64,000 nt of DNA from Pseudomonadales bacterium (GCA_002701845.1 NZXG01000054.1:22899-86898); one strand, 5' to 3'. Shown: positions 1 to 11,765, counted from the first letter of the stretch. Program-made: numbers and translations. The notes: a model not told the origin generated them from the sequence alone.

Positions 1-933
1 TGGAAGTTTTTGAACTGATTTAAATACTTCTTTTACAGTGGACTGTGGCAATAAAGAACATTGAACCATTAGATGCCGCAAAAACGAAAAAGACTTTCTG
101 TGTTTTCGAAATATATTGATCAACCAGTCATTTTCAGTATTCTTTGGTAAATAGGATTTATAAATAGATTTTGACCAATCCTTAAATAGTATTTCTCTAA
201 TACTTGCGTGGTCGACTCGACTACCCTGTCTGAGACCAATGTTATCCGCTAAGTTTTGGTAAAAAAGCGTCCATTGATTAAAACTATGACCATGTAAACT
301 ATTTAAAGTAAGTAAATCATGAAAACGTGTTAATAGTCGGGTTTCTATTGGCAGCAATTCGACTAACTCAGTTTTATCGCTGATACATGTTTTCGACGCT
401 GGTTGATATAGATGTTTCTGCTTTGGGTGAAATGGTAGTTCAGATGAAATTAATCGGCATCGATGGTCGAGACAAATATCTACACCACCTACCTGATGCT
501 TCCTTTGCCAATACATTTCTCCTAATGTTTTCGACTGTTCTTCACAACAATGCGGACAGTACCTGAAGTATTGAACCTGCGATACTGACGAAGCAGAGAT
601 TCCACACCGTGTATGTATATTTCCTCCTCGTGACGAGCGCATTGAGCTAAGAATGCTTGCTGCTTGATTGATGTCTAAAAATGGAAAATATAATGGTGCC
701 AAAGAATGATTCTTGATGAGCTGATTGGCAGTTACTTTCCATACGGGACTAATATTTTTAACTAATATATTTAAATGACTGGGCAAATCTGGAATTGCTA
801 CAGCTGAGTTTTTCCCAAACAGGTCTCTTATTACGGCTTTTTGATTATCGGTCTGGCCTGTATGAATTGCATATCTAGCGATGACGCTGTACAAAAGCTC
901 ATCTTGGTAGGGCTCTGGAAAGTAACCCAGCAT
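1..933 (-). CDS. tnsD: TniQ/TnsD-family transposition target-selection protein (partial, C-terminus outside window)
   Basis: Translating the bottom strand from the ATG at 931-933 gives 311 uninterrupted codons running off the window start. The N-terminus MLGYFPEPYQDELLYSVIAR is typical of TniQ/TnsD. A zinc-finger-like CPHC...CLDH pair follows at about residues 140-180. In Tn7, TnsD binds the 3' end of glmS and recruits TnsC to the attTn7 site; the glmS-linked position of this element fits that role. The gene begins 1 nt after the TGA of tnsC (TGAAATG), so translation is probably coupled. Base composition is much more AT-rich than the glmS/atp genes. It could be a generic TniQ rather than a true TnsD; the missing C-terminus prevents a firm choice. 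Confidence 0.88.
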   Translation of the reverse strand, partial: MLGYFPEPYQDELLYSVIARYAIHTGQTDNQKAVIRDLFGKNSAVAIPDLPSHLNILVKNISPVWKVTANQLIKNHSLAPLYFPFLDINQAASILSSMRSSRGGNIHTRCGISASSVSQVQYFRYCPHCCEEQSKTLGEMYWQRKHQVGGVDICLDHRCRLISSELPFHPKQKHLYQPASKTCISDKTELVELLPIETRLLTRFHDLLTLNSLHGHSFNQWTLFYQNLADNIGLRQGSRVDHASIREILFKDWSKSIYKSYLPKNTENDWLINIFRKHRKSFSFLRHLMVQCSLLPQSTVKEVFKSVQKLP

Positions 934-934
934 T

Positions 935-2587
935 TCAACTAGCCAACAATTTTTCCACTGGATAAATGACGTTGCCTTCACAAAGCGCTTCGTACATTGT
1001 CCCAGTCTTATCCGAAAACATTTTTCGTAAATCCTGACTTGGCAATTGTCCCCAGGTATCGCGTTTAACGTAAACCGGTTTTGATGTTTCCGTAGTTTTT
1101 TCTGGTGGGCTTGATGTTGCAGAAAGCGATGTAGTCGCTGAGTTGATGATTTGAATTAAGGTAATTTCTGGATTAGCGTTAATTAGATCAACAACCAAGG
1201 GTTGTGCTATATCCGGTGACGCTCCCATTTTTACCAACATATCAATGGCTGAATTAACAAGATCATTTTCTTGGACATCACCCGTTTCAACAGATTTTTG
1301 GCGGTTCAGTGTTTGTGCTTTTAAATGATCAAAAGTATTAAGTAAAGCCCCGTCGATTTCTGGAATGATCAAGTCATCGCAATTCTCCAATAACTTTCTA
1401 TTTCCATTTCCGCGAAGTGCATCCAGCATTGGTTTTACAACTGCAAACTCTTCTTCAAAAACATCTACCAATAAATCAACAGATAAACATTCTTCCGATG
1501 GACTGCCAGCTAAGAGTATTGATCTGGCCTGCGCTAAACAAAATAACTTCACCACAATATCAGGAATTCCCTGTGTAAGTTCATAAAGCTTATTAGTGAT
1601 TGCTTCATCTATAGGTTTTGGTGAACGCAACCATTGATAACTCCATAATTCGTTTAAGAATTCGTCCCAGCTCTCGTCACACGCCATTCTATCCCATACT
1701 ATGCTTCCTTCTCCTGAAGCTCGCCTAGCTTGTCGAAATTCACGGGAAAAGAGTCGTAAGGCTTTTGGTGTACCAATTAAAATTACTGATACTTCCACCA
1801 CATTAACAAGCGTAACGAGAAAATTAATCATTTTCTTCTCACCACCGCTTTTTGCCAGATTCATGTGTTGAAATTCATCAACTACAATTAATCCAATGGC
1901 GTGGATTAAGCATAGATCCGCAACATCGGCGATCATTTTTCCTATGCTGGGTCTTCCAGATGTGTATTTTTGTCGGTAATTGGTATTAAGACGTTTATCG
2001 AGCGCAATAAAAAAGTTTTCACAAAATTCAGAAAGAGAACCATCATAGGGGCAGTCTATTTTTATCCAGGGTACCTGAAGAAGATGATAATCTGGATGAA
2101 AAATCACACGATCGTAGGAATTCAAAATAATATTAGTAGTGGTAGATTTACCAGCTCCAGAAATTCCGGAAATCGCCATTGAAGAAGCAGGCGAATTTAC
2201 AACATCATGCGAATATGAAGTTAAATCCAACTGGGATAAGGTGTCACGAGTATTGTTTAACTTACGTTTAAAATCTGCTTTTTCAGGATTTCTCCCCAAA
2301 TAACTTTTTCTAATTAATTGGGATATTTTTTGTTCAAGAATCAAGTGTATGGTTTGCGGAACAAAAAAATTACGAGTTAGTCGAGCAATGGCGTGTACTC
2401 GGATATGACCTTCAAGCCCTTTTTCTTCTTCACTGATTAATGGCCGTTGCGTTAAGCGTTCCACCACCTCTATCGGGCTTAGTATTTTAGGTAATGCTGA
2501 GATTAGGGGGTTTTCTGTATATTCTGGCAGTCCCTGGTTCTGATAAACTGCTGTTTTAAATCTAGGTTGATCATCAGAATTATTCAT
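935..2587 (-). CDS. tnsC: Tn7-like transposition regulator ATPase TnsC
   Basis: A 550-residue AAA+ ATPase. Walker A GISGAGKST is at about residues 141-149, Walker B IVVDEFQH at about 233-240, and a sensor-like strand VILIGTP follows. In Tn7, TnsC is the ATP-dependent matchmaker linking the target-bound TnsD/TniQ to the TnsAB transposase. Its ATG overlaps the tnsB stop (ATGAATAA, 8-nt overlap) and tniQ starts directly after its stop, giving a tnsABCD-order operon. Length matches Tn7 TnsC (about 555 residues). Like its neighbours it is AT-rich and foreign-looking beside the core genome. Confidence 0.93.
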   Translation of the reverse strand: MNNSDDQPRFKTAVYQNQGLPEYTENPLISALPKILSPIEVVERLTQRPLISEEEKGLEGHIRVHAIARLTRNFFVPQTIHLILEQKISQLIRKSYLGRNPEKADFKRKLNNTRDTLSQLDLTSYSHDVVNSPASSMAISGISGAGKSTTTNIILNSYDRVIFHPDYHLLQVPWIKIDCPYDGSLSEFCENFFIALDKRLNTNYRQKYTSGRPSIGKMIADVADLCLIHAIGLIVVDEFQHMNLAKSGGEKKMINFLVTLVNVVEVSVILIGTPKALRLFSREFRQARRASGEGSIVWDRMACDESWDEFLNELWSYQWLRSPKPIDEAITNKLYELTQGIPDIVVKLFCLAQARSILLAGSPSEECLSVDLLVDVFEEEFAVVKPMLDALRGNGNRKLLENCDDLIIPEIDGALLNTFDHLKAQTLNRQKSVETGDVQENDLVNSAIDMLVKMGASPDIAQPLVVDLINANPEITLIQIINSATTSLSATSSPPEKTTETSKPVYVKRDTWGQLPSQDLRKMFSDKTGTMYEALCEGNVIYPVEKLLAS

Positions 2588-4685
2588 CCTTGCGATCCTC
2601 TTTCAACAAATCCTTAAGGCTTGTTGGCAGTTTGAAGGTTTTTCTCGGTTGTTGCTTTCCATCCAGTGTAGTTACATTACTGGGTGTATCAGCATCTGGT
2701 GCTTTTGGATTCTTCGATTTTTTATTTCGTTCATACTGACGTTCAGCTCTTTTGTTATCGTTAATCCCTTTAACTTTTTCAGCTTTTGTCATGGTAGGAG
2801 TAGTTGGTTGCTCCGACTTAGACCGCTTGGCAATTTCGTCTAAATCATTTGTCAGGTTAACCGCGCCCGCTCTATCCTTAATTTTGGATGTTGCTGCAGT
2901 TGAAGCTTTGATATCATTTCGCTCCCATACTTCCCATATAGTTAAATTCCTGTACTCTCTACTTCTCTCGGTAAGATCGGCTTCTAAATAATCCAAATAA
3001 GAATCAGAAGTTCGGATATAGATTGTATTAGATGAATAAAGGTCATAAGCGACAGTGATCTTTTTTGGTCCTTTATAGTTGCCTTCAAACCATCCCCATT
3101 CAATAGCTTCCCTGCAGGTATAAAAGCATTTAAATAACTTCAACCCATGCTCTGTAATTGTCGCTTCAGTATGCGGAAAAAGATTTATTTTTACTAAATC
3201 AGCAGGTGGTCTACGCAATCTACCTGTACGGTATTCGATACCCCAATTCCAGAGTATTAGAGGATTGTGAGGTAGTGATGGTGGTATTTCATTATCAGCA
3301 TCGTAAGTTGTCATCCTATGGTCATTGTTGTAATAAAGCACAATCTTTATCATCATCTGAGTGAATTCGTGTAACGTCATAGTAGCGTCAAGTCGATAAT
3401 CAGGTCCGTGCCGCTTCTTACCAATCGTTTTCCCAGTCACATACCCTTCAACGAAGGGTTTCATCTTAACTTGAACTGTTCTAAAGTAGCGTTCTACGAC
3501 TCCTTTCCAGTCCGCCCTGTGGGAAGGTGTGTTTTCGATATCGACACTGAATGCTTTACTCAACACTTCAACATGTCTACTAATAATTTCACCTTTGTCA
3601 CCAATCAATGACTCCGGTAAACCTATTGTTGGCCACTTATCTTCAGTAATAGAGATACCGAAGTTAGCGCAGTACTCAACTTTATCTAGAACCGAATTAG
3701 CTAATGCTTCCATTGCACTAACCCATGAAGCATTTTCCAAACCAATATACATTCCCACTATCGCGCGACTGAACACATCAACAACGAGATAAAAAGTGGG
3801 TCTACCAATAATTTTTTCTCGATCCTGTTCTGACACCAGATAGACATCGGCAATAGTTGCATCGATTTGGTAACGGCTTCCAGGCCCTTCTACTTCAGAC
3901 GTTGAAGTTCCTAGCACTGGTCTGTAATCTTTCAGATAATCTACAAGCCCTTTACGTTTTTGAGTAATCTCAATGGGCGAGTATTCTTTCTCATAAAAAT
4001 ACTTAAACTGGCGCTCTGAAGGTACAGCCATAAGATCTTCGGCCTTACACGGGATGGGCACACCAAAGGCTATAAGAACTTGGTTATATGCGTAGTCAAA
4101 TTCATACTCTCCCTCATTCAATATGCATTTTTCTATCGCTACTCTGAATATTGATTTTATGGAGTCATCTACATTTATTCCTGTTCCCGGGCTTCGCGTT
4201 CTCGGTGCTCCCAGTTTTTTATCTCCGGCTTTTCTAGACTTTCCTTTGCCACCACATAAATCGTACCGACCACTCAATGAATTTTTACATTTCCCGAATT
4301 GCCAATAACGCCGAAACCACCGGTAAACTGTTTGCTTTGTCGATCCCGTGTTTTCAATAACGGCTACGATAAACTGGCCTCTGGGATTTCTTTGGTATAT
4401 CTCCGGTTCTTTAACAACAATGTCTTTTATTGCATCCCAGGCTCGATTCTGTATTTCCTCAGCTCGCGAACCTTCCTTTGGAAAGGTCAATGCGATTGAA
4501 ATATACGGATCAGTTATTGATACCAAGTCACCTTTCGCCATGAGGTGCTCGAATTCCTCTCTGGGTGATATTATTGGCAACGCATTTTCGTCATCGATAT
4601 CAATCCACACGATAACTTTATGACTAGACCAAAGTATTCGTATTCTTTGCGACGACTGTAAGTAAACGTCATTTGGCATGAACAT
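2580..4685 (-). CDS. tnsB: Tn7-like transposase TnsB (DDE/RNase H fold)
   Basis: A 701-residue Mu/Tn7-type DDE transposase. Visible catalytic acids are the Asp in YQIDATIADVYL (about 275), the Asp in LIGDKGE (about 363) and the Glu in WKGVVERYF (about 398). The N-terminal half carries helix-turn-helix-like DNA-binding segments, and the C-terminus is a charged Lys/Arg-rich tail as expected for contact with TnsC. TnsB binds the transposon ends and cuts and joins the 3' ends. I chose the ATG at 4685 because a GAGG lies about 9 nt upstream; a TTG at 4691 and an ATG at 4679 are alternatives. The start overlaps the 3' end of tnsA, consistent with coupled synthesis. Confidence 0.94.
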   Translation of the reverse strand: MFMPNDVYLQSSQRIRILWSSHKVIVWIDIDDENALPIISPREEFEHLMAKGDLVSITDPYISIALTFPKEGSRAEEIQNRAWDAIKDIVVKEPEIYQRNPRGQFIVAVIENTGSTKQTVYRWFRRYWQFGKCKNSLSGRYDLCGGKGKSRKAGDKKLGAPRTRSPGTGINVDDSIKSIFRVAIEKCILNEGEYEFDYAYNQVLIAFGVPIPCKAEDLMAVPSERQFKYFYEKEYSPIEITQKRKGLVDYLKDYRPVLGTSTSEVEGPGSRYQIDATIADVYLVSEQDREKIIGRPTFYLVVDVFSRAIVGMYIGLENASWVSAMEALANSVLDKVEYCANFGISITEDKWPTIGLPESLIGDKGEIISRHVEVLSKAFSVDIENTPSHRADWKGVVERYFRTVQVKMKPFVEGYVTGKTIGKKRHGPDYRLDATMTLHEFTQMMIKIVLYYNNDHRMTTYDADNEIPPSLPHNPLILWNWGIEYRTGRLRRPPADLVKINLFPHTEATITEHGLKLFKCFYTCREAIEWGWFEGNYKGPKKITVAYDLYSSNTIYIRTSDSYLDYLEADLTERSREYRNLTIWEVWERNDIKASTAATSKIKDRAGAVNLTNDLDEIAKRSKSEQPTTPTMTKAEKVKGINDNKRAERQYERNKKSKNPKAPDADTPSNVTTLDGKQQPRKTFKLPTSLKDLLKEDRKDE

Positions 4686-5529
4686 ATTCAAATTCCTCGT
4701 TCAGCCAAAAACTCGACGGTGTTAAGTTATTCGTTTTAAGTGAACGGTGATTAATATTGATCATGTCCCAAGAGAAAGCACCTTGAGCCAATAGGTGACG
4801 CATGTATGCCAAATGAGTGCCAGGCTTTTCCGCATGCTTTTCGTCCAGTGTCTTCATCACAATAGCGATTTTATCTTGTGGGAATGTTTCGACAGCTTTT
4901 AGCACACGCTCAAAAACCATCATTTGAGATGATTTATCCAGGTCAAAACTTAACATATGAGGGATCAACCATTTTATATTCTTGATTAGCGTCACTGGTA
5001 CTTCATTCTCAGTAAACAGGAACGAATCGATTTGCTCTCCCTCCCAAAAACGCCTTGCTAGCTCCTCTTTTTCAATGACTCGCTCATCTTCTAGCTCATC
5101 TCGATATTTTATCGATATAGCCTGGTGTACAACGGCTCCATTTAGATTGATGTCTATCAATAGATCAGTTGACATCACTTGAGTGACACCCTTAGCAGCT
5201 GGATGTTTAATTCCTAGTCTATTTGCGATAGTTAAAGTTTTTTCAGGATCGAGTGGAAATTGCTCTCGAATATCAATTACGGATGGATTCCAATCAAATA
5301 ACAAAAATACTACAAGCTCTAGATCGGACAATAAATGAACAATTCGGCCATGAGTAATAGAGGGGCGACGATGAACCCGACCTCTACTCGGCACATCTCG
5401 CACAGTAAGAAATGGCTTATAGTGTTTCCCATAGCCTTGTCCACGCTTCTCTTTAACAAGGCGTTTTACAATTGATGACTCTAATAGATCAACAACGTTT
5501 TTCGGGATCGGTTTGAGGAAGTCTTTCAT
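4669..5529 (-). CDS. tnsA: Tn7-like endonuclease TnsA
   Basis: A 286-residue TnsA. The restriction-endonuclease-like fold is recognised from a Glu at about residue 71 (DLELVVFLLFDW), REQFPLDPE just after it, an Asp at about 122 (STDLLIDIN) and a Lys at about 141 (AISIKYRDEL), matching the E-D-K catalytic set of Tn7 TnsA. TnsA cuts the 5' ends so that the element moves by cut-and-paste. It is the first gene inside the glmS-proximal end, as in Tn7, and is followed by overlapping tnsB. Its promoter must lie in the 5530-5651 end sequence, which also holds the putative TnsB sites, so autoregulation by TnsB is likely. Confidence 0.93.
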   Translation of the reverse strand: MKDFLKPIPKNVVDLLESSIVKRLVKEKRGQGYGKHYKPFLTVRDVPSRGRVHRRPSITHGRIVHLLSDLELVVFLLFDWNPSVIDIREQFPLDPEKTLTIANRLGIKHPAAKGVTQVMSTDLLIDINLNGAVVHQAISIKYRDELEDERVIEKEELARRFWEGEQIDSFLFTENEVPVTLIKNIKWLIPHMLSFDLDKSSQMMVFERVLKAVETFPQDKIAIVMKTLDEKHAEKPGTHLAYMRHLLAQGAFSWDMININHRSLKTNNLTPSSFWLNEEFEYVHAK

Positions 5530-5585
5530 TGTCGTGTTCTGAGCTGGAGCGGCGGCGGTAGAAGCAGGTTAGCCCAGAACACGAA

Positions 5586-5651
5586 AGTATGATAGTTTTT
5601 TGTTTAGTATGATACTTTATTGTTAGTATGATACTTTATTGTTGATTTACA
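5586..5651. repeat. Right end of the Tn7-like transposon: three tandem TnsB-site-like repeats and terminal ACA
   Basis: Three head-to-tail copies: 5586-5605 (diverged), then two identical 19-mers AGTATGATACTTTATTGTT at 5606-5624 and 5625-5643. They are followed by GATTTACA ending at 5651. Read on the bottom strand the element begins TGTAAATCAACA, fitting the TGT...ACA termini of Tn7-like elements. The right end of Tn7 carries four overlapping 22-bp TnsB sites, so closely packed repeats are expected. Exactly 25 bp (5652-5676) separate the terminal ACA from the glmS TGA. The candidate 5-bp target duplication would be 5652-5656 (AGCGC); its partner lies beyond the window. Confidence 0.85.
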
Positions 5652-5676
5652 AGCGCAATAGTGCAATGGCGCACTC

Positions 5677-7503
5677 TCACTCCACCGTGACACTCTTGGC
5701 CAGATTACGGGGCTGATCCACATCCGTGCCCTTGATAATGGCCACATGGTAACTCAACAGTTGCAACGGGATGGTGTAGACGATGGGTGCCAGTTCCGCC
5801 GTCACCTGCGGTACATCCAGCACGTGGACGTCATCCTGTCGCTCCAGTTTGGCTTCGGCATCCTGAAACACAAACAGCTCACCGCCCCGGGCCCGCACTT
5901 CCTGCAGATTGGATTTCAGTTTTTCCAGCAGCGTGTCAGAGGGGGCCACGGTCACCACCGGCATATCGGCATCCACCAGGGCCAGGGGGCCGTGCTTGAG
6001 TTCACCGGCGGGATAGGCCTCGGCGTGAATATAGGAAATCTCCTTAAGCTTGAGCGCCCCTTCCAGGGCGATGGGATACTGAATACCCCGACCCAGAAAT
6101 AATGCGTGATGCTTTTCCGCAAACTGCTCCGCCATTTCTTCAATGGGGTCGTTCAGGCGCAACGCTGACTGCACCAGATCCGGTAACTGTTTCAGACTGC
6201 TCAGCAGCGCTTTCGATTGTTCCGGTTTCAATTTATGGTATTGACCCAGGGCCAGGGTCAGCAGATACAAAGCCACCAACTGCGTGGTAAACGCCTTGGT
6301 GGACGCCACACCGATCTCCGGGCCCGCCTTGGTGAGAAAACACATGGCGGATTCCCGTACCAGGGAACTGGTGGCCACGTTACAGATGGCCAGGCTGGAC
6401 AGGTAGCCCTCGGCGTTGCGTAATGCCGCCAGGGTATCGGCGGTTTCCCCGGATTGGGAGATGGTGACGAACAGCGTGTTGGGCCGAACCACAGTGGGGC
6501 GGTAGCGGAACTCGCTGGCCACTTCCACATTACACTGCACGCCCGCCAGGCCCTCCAGCCAATACTTGGCCACCAGCCCGGCGTGGTAGGAGGTGCCGCA
6601 GGCAATAATCTGTACCGTCTCCACCTGGGGGAAAATCTCCGCGGCGTCGGTACCGAACAGTTCGGGATTGACCCCATCCGGGTTCAAACGACCATCCAGG
6701 GTGGCGCGGATGGCGGTGGGTTGCTCGAAGATCTCCTTGAGCATGTAGTGGCGATATTCACCTTTCTCGGCAGTGCTGTCGCCACCGGTGAACGACTTGA
6801 TGGCCCGCTCCACCCGCTCCCCGGCCTGATTTTCAATGCGAATGTCTTCCCGGGTGACGTCCGCAATATCCCCTTCTTCCAGGAAGATAAAGCGGGTGGT
6901 CACCGGTAATAACGCCAGCTGGTCAGAAGCGATAAAGTTCTCCCCCAGGCCGACGCCGATGACCAATGGGCTGCCCTCCCGGGCCGCCACCAGATGCTCC
7001 GGCTGATCCCGACAGATCACCCCCAGGGCATAGGCGCCCCTTAAGCGCTGAGTGGCCTGTTTCACGGCGTCAAGCAGATCTCCGCTCACTTGCAGCTGTT
7101 GATGAACCAAATGCGCCACCACCTCGGTATCGGTTTCCGAGGTGAACTCGTAACCGTCCTTGATCAGGGAGAGACGCAGTTCTTCATGATTTTCAATAAT
7201 GCCGTTATGTACCACGGCAATGTTGTGGGACGACATGTGGGGGTGGGCGTTGAGTTCCGTGGGGGAGCCATGAGTGGCCCAGCGGGTGTGGGCGATACCG
7301 ATACAGCCACCACCACCGACTGCCTTGGCCGCCAGCTCCAGCTCCCGCACCTTGCCCACCTTGCGAATGCGCTCGATGTCCGACCCGGGATTAAAGCGGG
7401 CAATGCCGGCGGAATCGTAACCCCGGTATTCCAGACGCTTGAGGCCCTCCAACAGAATGGGCGTCACGTCGCGGGTTGAGATGACGCCGACTATTCCACA
7501 CAT
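5677..7503 (-). CDS. glmS: Glutamine--fructose-6-phosphate aminotransferase (isomerizing)
   Basis: A 608-residue GlmS that makes glucosamine-6-phosphate from fructose-6-phosphate and glutamine, the first step to UDP-GlcNAc for peptidoglycan and LPS. The N-terminal glutaminase domain starts MCGIVGV with Cys2 as nucleophile. Two SIS domains follow ([26 protein letters not shown]). The C-terminus [11 protein letters not shown] is the conserved segment whose DNA is recognised by TnsD, and a Tn7-like element indeed lies 25 bp beyond the stop. It is directly downstream of glmU (10-nt gap), so the two are probably cotranscribed. No regulator gene lies between them. Confidence 0.98.
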   Translation of the reverse strand: MCGIVGVISTRDVTPILLEGLKRLEYRGYDSAGIARFNPGSDIERIRKVGKVRELELAAKAVGGGGCIGIAHTRWATHGSPTELNAHPHMSSHNIAVVHNGIIENHEELRLSLIKDGYEFTSETDTEVVAHLVHQQLQVSGDLLDAVKQATQRLRGAYALGVICRDQPEHLVAAREGSPLVIGVGLGENFIASDQLALLPVTTRFIFLEEGDIADVTREDIRIENQAGERVERAIKSFTGGDSTAEKGEYRHYMLKEIFEQPTAIRATLDGRLNPDGVNPELFGTDAAEIFPQVETVQIIACGTSYHAGLVAKYWLEGLAGVQCNVEVASEFRYRPTVVRPNTLFVTISQSGETADTLAALRNAEGYLSSLAICNVATSSLVRESAMCFLTKAGPEIGVASTKAFTTQLVALYLLTLALGQYHKLKPEQSKALLSSLKQLPDLVQSALRLNDPIEEMAEQFAEKHHALFLGRGIQYPIALEGALKLKEISYIHAEAYPAGELKHGPLALVDADMPVVTVAPSDTLLEKLKSNLQEVRARGGELFVFQDAEAKLERQDDVHVLDVPQVTAELAPIVYTIPLQLLSYHVAIIKGTDVDQPRNLAKSVTVE

Positions 7504-7513
7504 GATGCAATCC

Positions 7514-8902
7514 TCACTGCTTGTTGTTGTCCAGTTTCTTCGGCCGCTGCCAGCCTTCGATGGTGACCTGTTTGGCCCGGGTCAGGGTCAGGGCATTATC
7601 CGCGGCCGGTTTGGTGATGGTGGAGCCCGCGCCAATGGTGGCTCCTGCGCCGATGGTGACCGGCGCCACCAGGGAACTGTTGGAACCGATAAACGCGCCG
7701 TCACCGATGATGGTTTTGTGTTTGTTGGCGCCGTCGTAATTACAGGTAATGGTGCCCGCGCCGATATTCACCTTCTCCCCGGTTTGGGTATCACCCAGGT
7801 AGGTCAGGTGATTGGCCTTGGAGCCTTTACCCAGGAAAATATTCTTGGTTTCCACAAAGTTGCCCACTTTGGCCCGCTGCGCCAGTTCGGTGCCCGGACG
7901 CATGCGGGCATAGGGCCCCACCTCGCAGTCGGTACCGATCACCGCATTCTCCAACACACAGTTGGCTTTGATAATGGTATTGGCCCCAATGCGGCAGTTT
8001 TCAATCACACAGTTTGGCCCAATCTGCACGTTGTCGCCCAGGACATTGTGCCCCTCAAAAACCGCATTAATATCAATATAGCAGTCCTGACCCACCTGCA
8101 CCTGACCGCGGATATCGATGCGCTGGGGATCGGCGAGGATCGCTCCCTGCACCAATAGCCGCTGGGCCAGGGCGGTCTGCAACCGGCGCTCCAAGCGAGC
8201 CAGTTGGGCCTTGTCGTTGACACCTTCCACTTCGATGGGGTCTTTGACCCGGCAGCCGATTACCGGAACCTCGTGCTGATTGGCTATCCGCACCAGGTCC
8301 GTTAGGTAGTACTCCCCCTGGGCATTGCGGTTGTCGATGGTGGGCAACCATTGTTGCAGATCAATGGAATCCGCTAGCATGATACCGGTGTTGATTTCCT
8401 CGATCTTGCGGATCTCCTTGCCGGCATCTTTCTCTTCCACGATCTCCCGCACCACGCCGGCATGATCCCGCACCACCCGGCCGTAGCCGGTGGGGTCCTC
8501 TCGTTTCACCGTGATAATGCCGCACTCACCCGGTTGCACTTCATTCAAAAACCGGCTCAGGGTGGCCTCGGATATCAGCGGTACATCCCCATAGAGCACC
8601 AGGGTGCGGGTATTGGTCTCCAGCTGATCCATGGCCTGCCGCACGGCATGACCCGTACCCAGCTGCTGCGGCTGCTCCACCCAATGAATGTTGCGATCCG
8701 GAAACCGGGCCGTGATTTCCCCCCGCACCCGTTCCCCGCCATGGCCATACACCACAATGATCTTATGGGCGGCCAACTCAAAACAGGTTTCCAGCACATG
8801 GGCCAGCATGGGCTTTTTCGCCAGGGGCTGCAGGACCTTGGGCAGGGATGACTTCATGCGTGTGCCCTTGCCGGCGGCAAGGATAACAACATTGAGATCC
8901 AT
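7514..8902 (-). CDS. glmU: Bifunctional GlmU: GlcN-1-P acetyltransferase / GlcNAc-1-P uridylyltransferase
   Basis: A 462-residue enzyme performing the last two steps to UDP-GlcNAc. The N-terminal pyrophosphorylase domain shows LAAGKGTRM and [11 protein letters not shown] within the first 35 residues. The C-terminal half is a left-handed beta-helix of hexapeptide repeats ending with the acetyltransferase region ([20 protein letters not shown] and the following TITCNYDG). Length is close to the usual ~455. A terminator-like hairpin separates it from atpC upstream, so glmUS probably has its own promoter in 8903-8998. Confidence 0.98.
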   Translation of the reverse strand: MDLNVVILAAGKGTRMKSSLPKVLQPLAKKPMLAHVLETCFELAAHKIIVVYGHGGERVRGEITARFPDRNIHWVEQPQQLGTGHAVRQAMDQLETNTRTLVLYGDVPLISEATLSRFLNEVQPGECGIITVKREDPTGYGRVVRDHAGVVREIVEEKDAGKEIRKIEEINTGIMLADSIDLQQWLPTIDNRNAQGEYYLTDLVRIANQHEVPVIGCRVKDPIEVEGVNDKAQLARLERRLQTALAQRLLVQGAILADPQRIDIRGQVQVGQDCYIDINAVFEGHNVLGDNVQIGPNCVIENCRIGANTIIKANCVLENAVIGTDCEVGPYARMRPGTELAQRAKVGNFVETKNIFLGKGSKANHLTYLGDTQTGEKVNIGAGTITCNYDGANKHKTIIGDGAFIGSNSSLVAPVTIGAGATIGAGSTITKPAADNALTLTRAKQVTIEGWQRPKKLDNNKQ

Positions 8903-8933
8903 AGAAGCGCTTCCAATTTGCTGTTCTAAACGA

Positions 8934-8965
8934 AAAAAAGGGCAGCCAAGGCCACCCTTTTTATC
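8934..8965 (-). terminator. Probable rho-independent terminator of the atp operon
   Basis: Between the atpC stop (8999) and glmU start (8902), the bottom strand reads AAAAAGGGTGGCC followed by GGCTGCCCTTTTTTT: a GC-rich stem with two wobble pairs followed by seven Us. Both its place right after the last atp gene and the U tract support a terminator for the atpIBEFHAGDC transcript. The tight loop and wobble pairs lower confidence a little. The A-run on the other side could also let it act on the opposite strand. Confidence 0.7.
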
Positions 8966-8998
8966 ATTCTTTTACGTGTCTTTCACGACAACCGGTGA

Positions 8999-9439
8999 TT
9001 ACTTGCCCATTTTCTTCTTCAGGGCCTGAATGGTGCGTAGCTGGGCCGCGGCTTCCGCCAGCATGGCCGCCGCCGCCGAGTAGTTGATCTCGGAGGACTG
9101 ATTGGACAGGGCGCGACGGGCTTCTTCCACCGCTTCCTGGGCCGCCGCCTCGTCAACATCGTCAGCGCGCTGCGCCGTATCCGCCAGGATGGTCACCACC
9201 CGGGGCTGCACTTCCAGCATACCGCCGGATACGTAATACACCTCTTCTTCACCGTTCTGCTTGATGACACGCACTGGACCCGGGTTCAGTTGTGTCAGCA
9301 GGGGAGCGTGACCCGGGGCAATACCCAGATCACCCAATATGCCGTGAGCGACAACCATTTCCACCAAACCCGAGAAGATGGATTTCTCGGCGGAAACGAT
9401 ATCACAGTGTACGGTTATCGCCATGGTACTTACTCCCAA
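8999..9439 (-). CDS. atpC: F1Fo ATP synthase epsilon subunit
   Basis: A 146-residue epsilon subunit. The N-terminal beta-sandwich ([33 protein letters not shown]) is followed by a C-terminal helical hairpin rich in Ala/Glu/Arg. It couples the central stalk to the c-ring and inhibits ATP hydrolysis in bacteria. It is the last gene of the atp operon, 6 nt after atpD, and a terminator-like hairpin follows. Length is typical (about 140). Confidence 0.97.
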   Translation of the reverse strand: MGVSTMAITVHCDIVSAEKSIFSGLVEMVVAHGILGDLGIAPGHAPLLTQLNPGPVRVIKQNGEEEVYYVSGGMLEVQPRVVTILADTAQRADDVDEAAAQEAVEEARRALSNQSSEINYSAAAAMLAEAAAQLRTIQALKKKMGK

Positions 9440-9445
9440 GCGTGA

Positions 9446-10855
<1,410 letters not shown>

Positions 10856-10904
10856 TTAACTCGTAACTAATAGAAACCTGAATACTGTCACTGGCCCGCC
10901 GGCA

Positions 10905-11765
10905 TTACACAGCAGCGGCACCACCCACGATCTCGGAGATCTCCTGGGTAATGGCGGCCTGGCGCGCCTTGTTGTAAACCAGTTGCAAATCGTTGATCAG
11001 GTTGCCGGCATTGTCGGTGGCGGACTTCATGGCAACCATACGCGCGGCCTGCTCACAGGCATTGTTCTCGACCACACCCTGATACACCTGGGACTCCACG
11101 AAACGCACCAGCAGATAATCCAGAATCGCCTTGGCTTCCGGCTCGTAAATATAATCCCAATGGTGCTGGTATTCTTCTTCCTCGGACGCCTCCAGTGGCA
11201 ACAGCTGAATGGTCTTCGGGGTCTGGGTCATGGTGTTGATGAATTCGTTGTACATCAGGTACAGCCGATCAATCCTGCCCTCTTCAAAGGCATTCAACAT
11301 GACTTTCACCGAACCAATCAGATCCTCCACCGCCGGCTGGTCGCCCAGACCGGTACGGGTGGCGGCCACGTTACCGCCCACGGACCGGAAGAAGCTCACG
11401 GCCTTGCTGCCGATCAGGCCCAGGTCCACTTCACAGCCTTTGCCCTGCCACTCCTTGGTGAGTTGCAGCGTGCGCTTAAACAGGTTGATGTTCAGACCGC
11501 CACACAAGCCCCGGTCCGAGGACACCACAATCACGCCCACCCGCTTCACCTCGCGCTCAGACATGTAGATGTGCTGGTATTCCGGATTGGAGTTGGCCAG
11601 GTGGCGCACAACCTGACGGATTTTCTCCGCGTAGGGTTTGGAAGCCGCCATGCGCTCCTGCGCTTTACGCATCTTACTGGCCGCGACGAGTTCCATCGCG
11701 GAGGTGATCTTCTGCGTGTTTTTAACGCTGGCAATTTTGCCGCGTATCTCTTTTGCGCCTGACAT
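10905..11765 (-). CDS. atpG: F1Fo ATP synthase gamma subunit
   Basis: A 286-residue central-stalk subunit. The N-terminus [20 protein letters not shown] and the C-terminal [14 protein letters not shown] are the two conserved coiled-coil helices that rotate inside the alpha3beta3 ring; [10 protein letters not shown] is the usual Rossmann-like core motif. It lies between atpA (50-nt gap) and atpD. Length matches the family (about 287). Confidence 0.98.
   Translation of the reverse strand: MSGAKEIRGKIASVKNTQKITSAMELVAASKMRKAQERMAASKPYAEKIRQVVRHLANSNPEYQHIYMSEREVKRVGVIVVSSDRGLCGGLNINLFKRTLQLTKEWQGKGCEVDLGLIGSKAVSFFRSVGGNVAATRTGLGDQPAVEDLIGSVKVMLNAFEEGRIDRLYLMYNEFINTMTQTPKTIQLLPLEASEEEEYQHHWDYIYEPEAKAILDYLLVRFVESQVYQGVVENNACEQAARMVAMKSATDNAGNLINDLQLVYNKARQAAITQEISEIVGGAAAV

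Larger units (their letters stand above)
1..5651. mobile_element. Tn7-like transposon, glmS-proximal (right) end portion
   Basis: The element contains tnsA-tnsB-tnsC-tniQ in Tn7 order, transcribed away from the glmS-proximal end, plus the repeat-bearing right end at 5586-5651. It sits 25 bp downstream of the glmS stop, in the orientation seen for Tn7 at attTn7. The whole block is clearly AT-richer than the neighbouring core genes. Cargo genes, a possible tnsE and the left end are not in the window, so neither element length nor cargo type (including any CRISPR-associated cargo) can be stated. Confidence 0.92.

Noticed and set aside
5586..5643. CRISPR-like array at the transposon end
   Set aside because: The repeats are 19 bp and abut with no spacers; they fit TnsB-binding sites. 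No CRISPR array was seen anywhere in the window.
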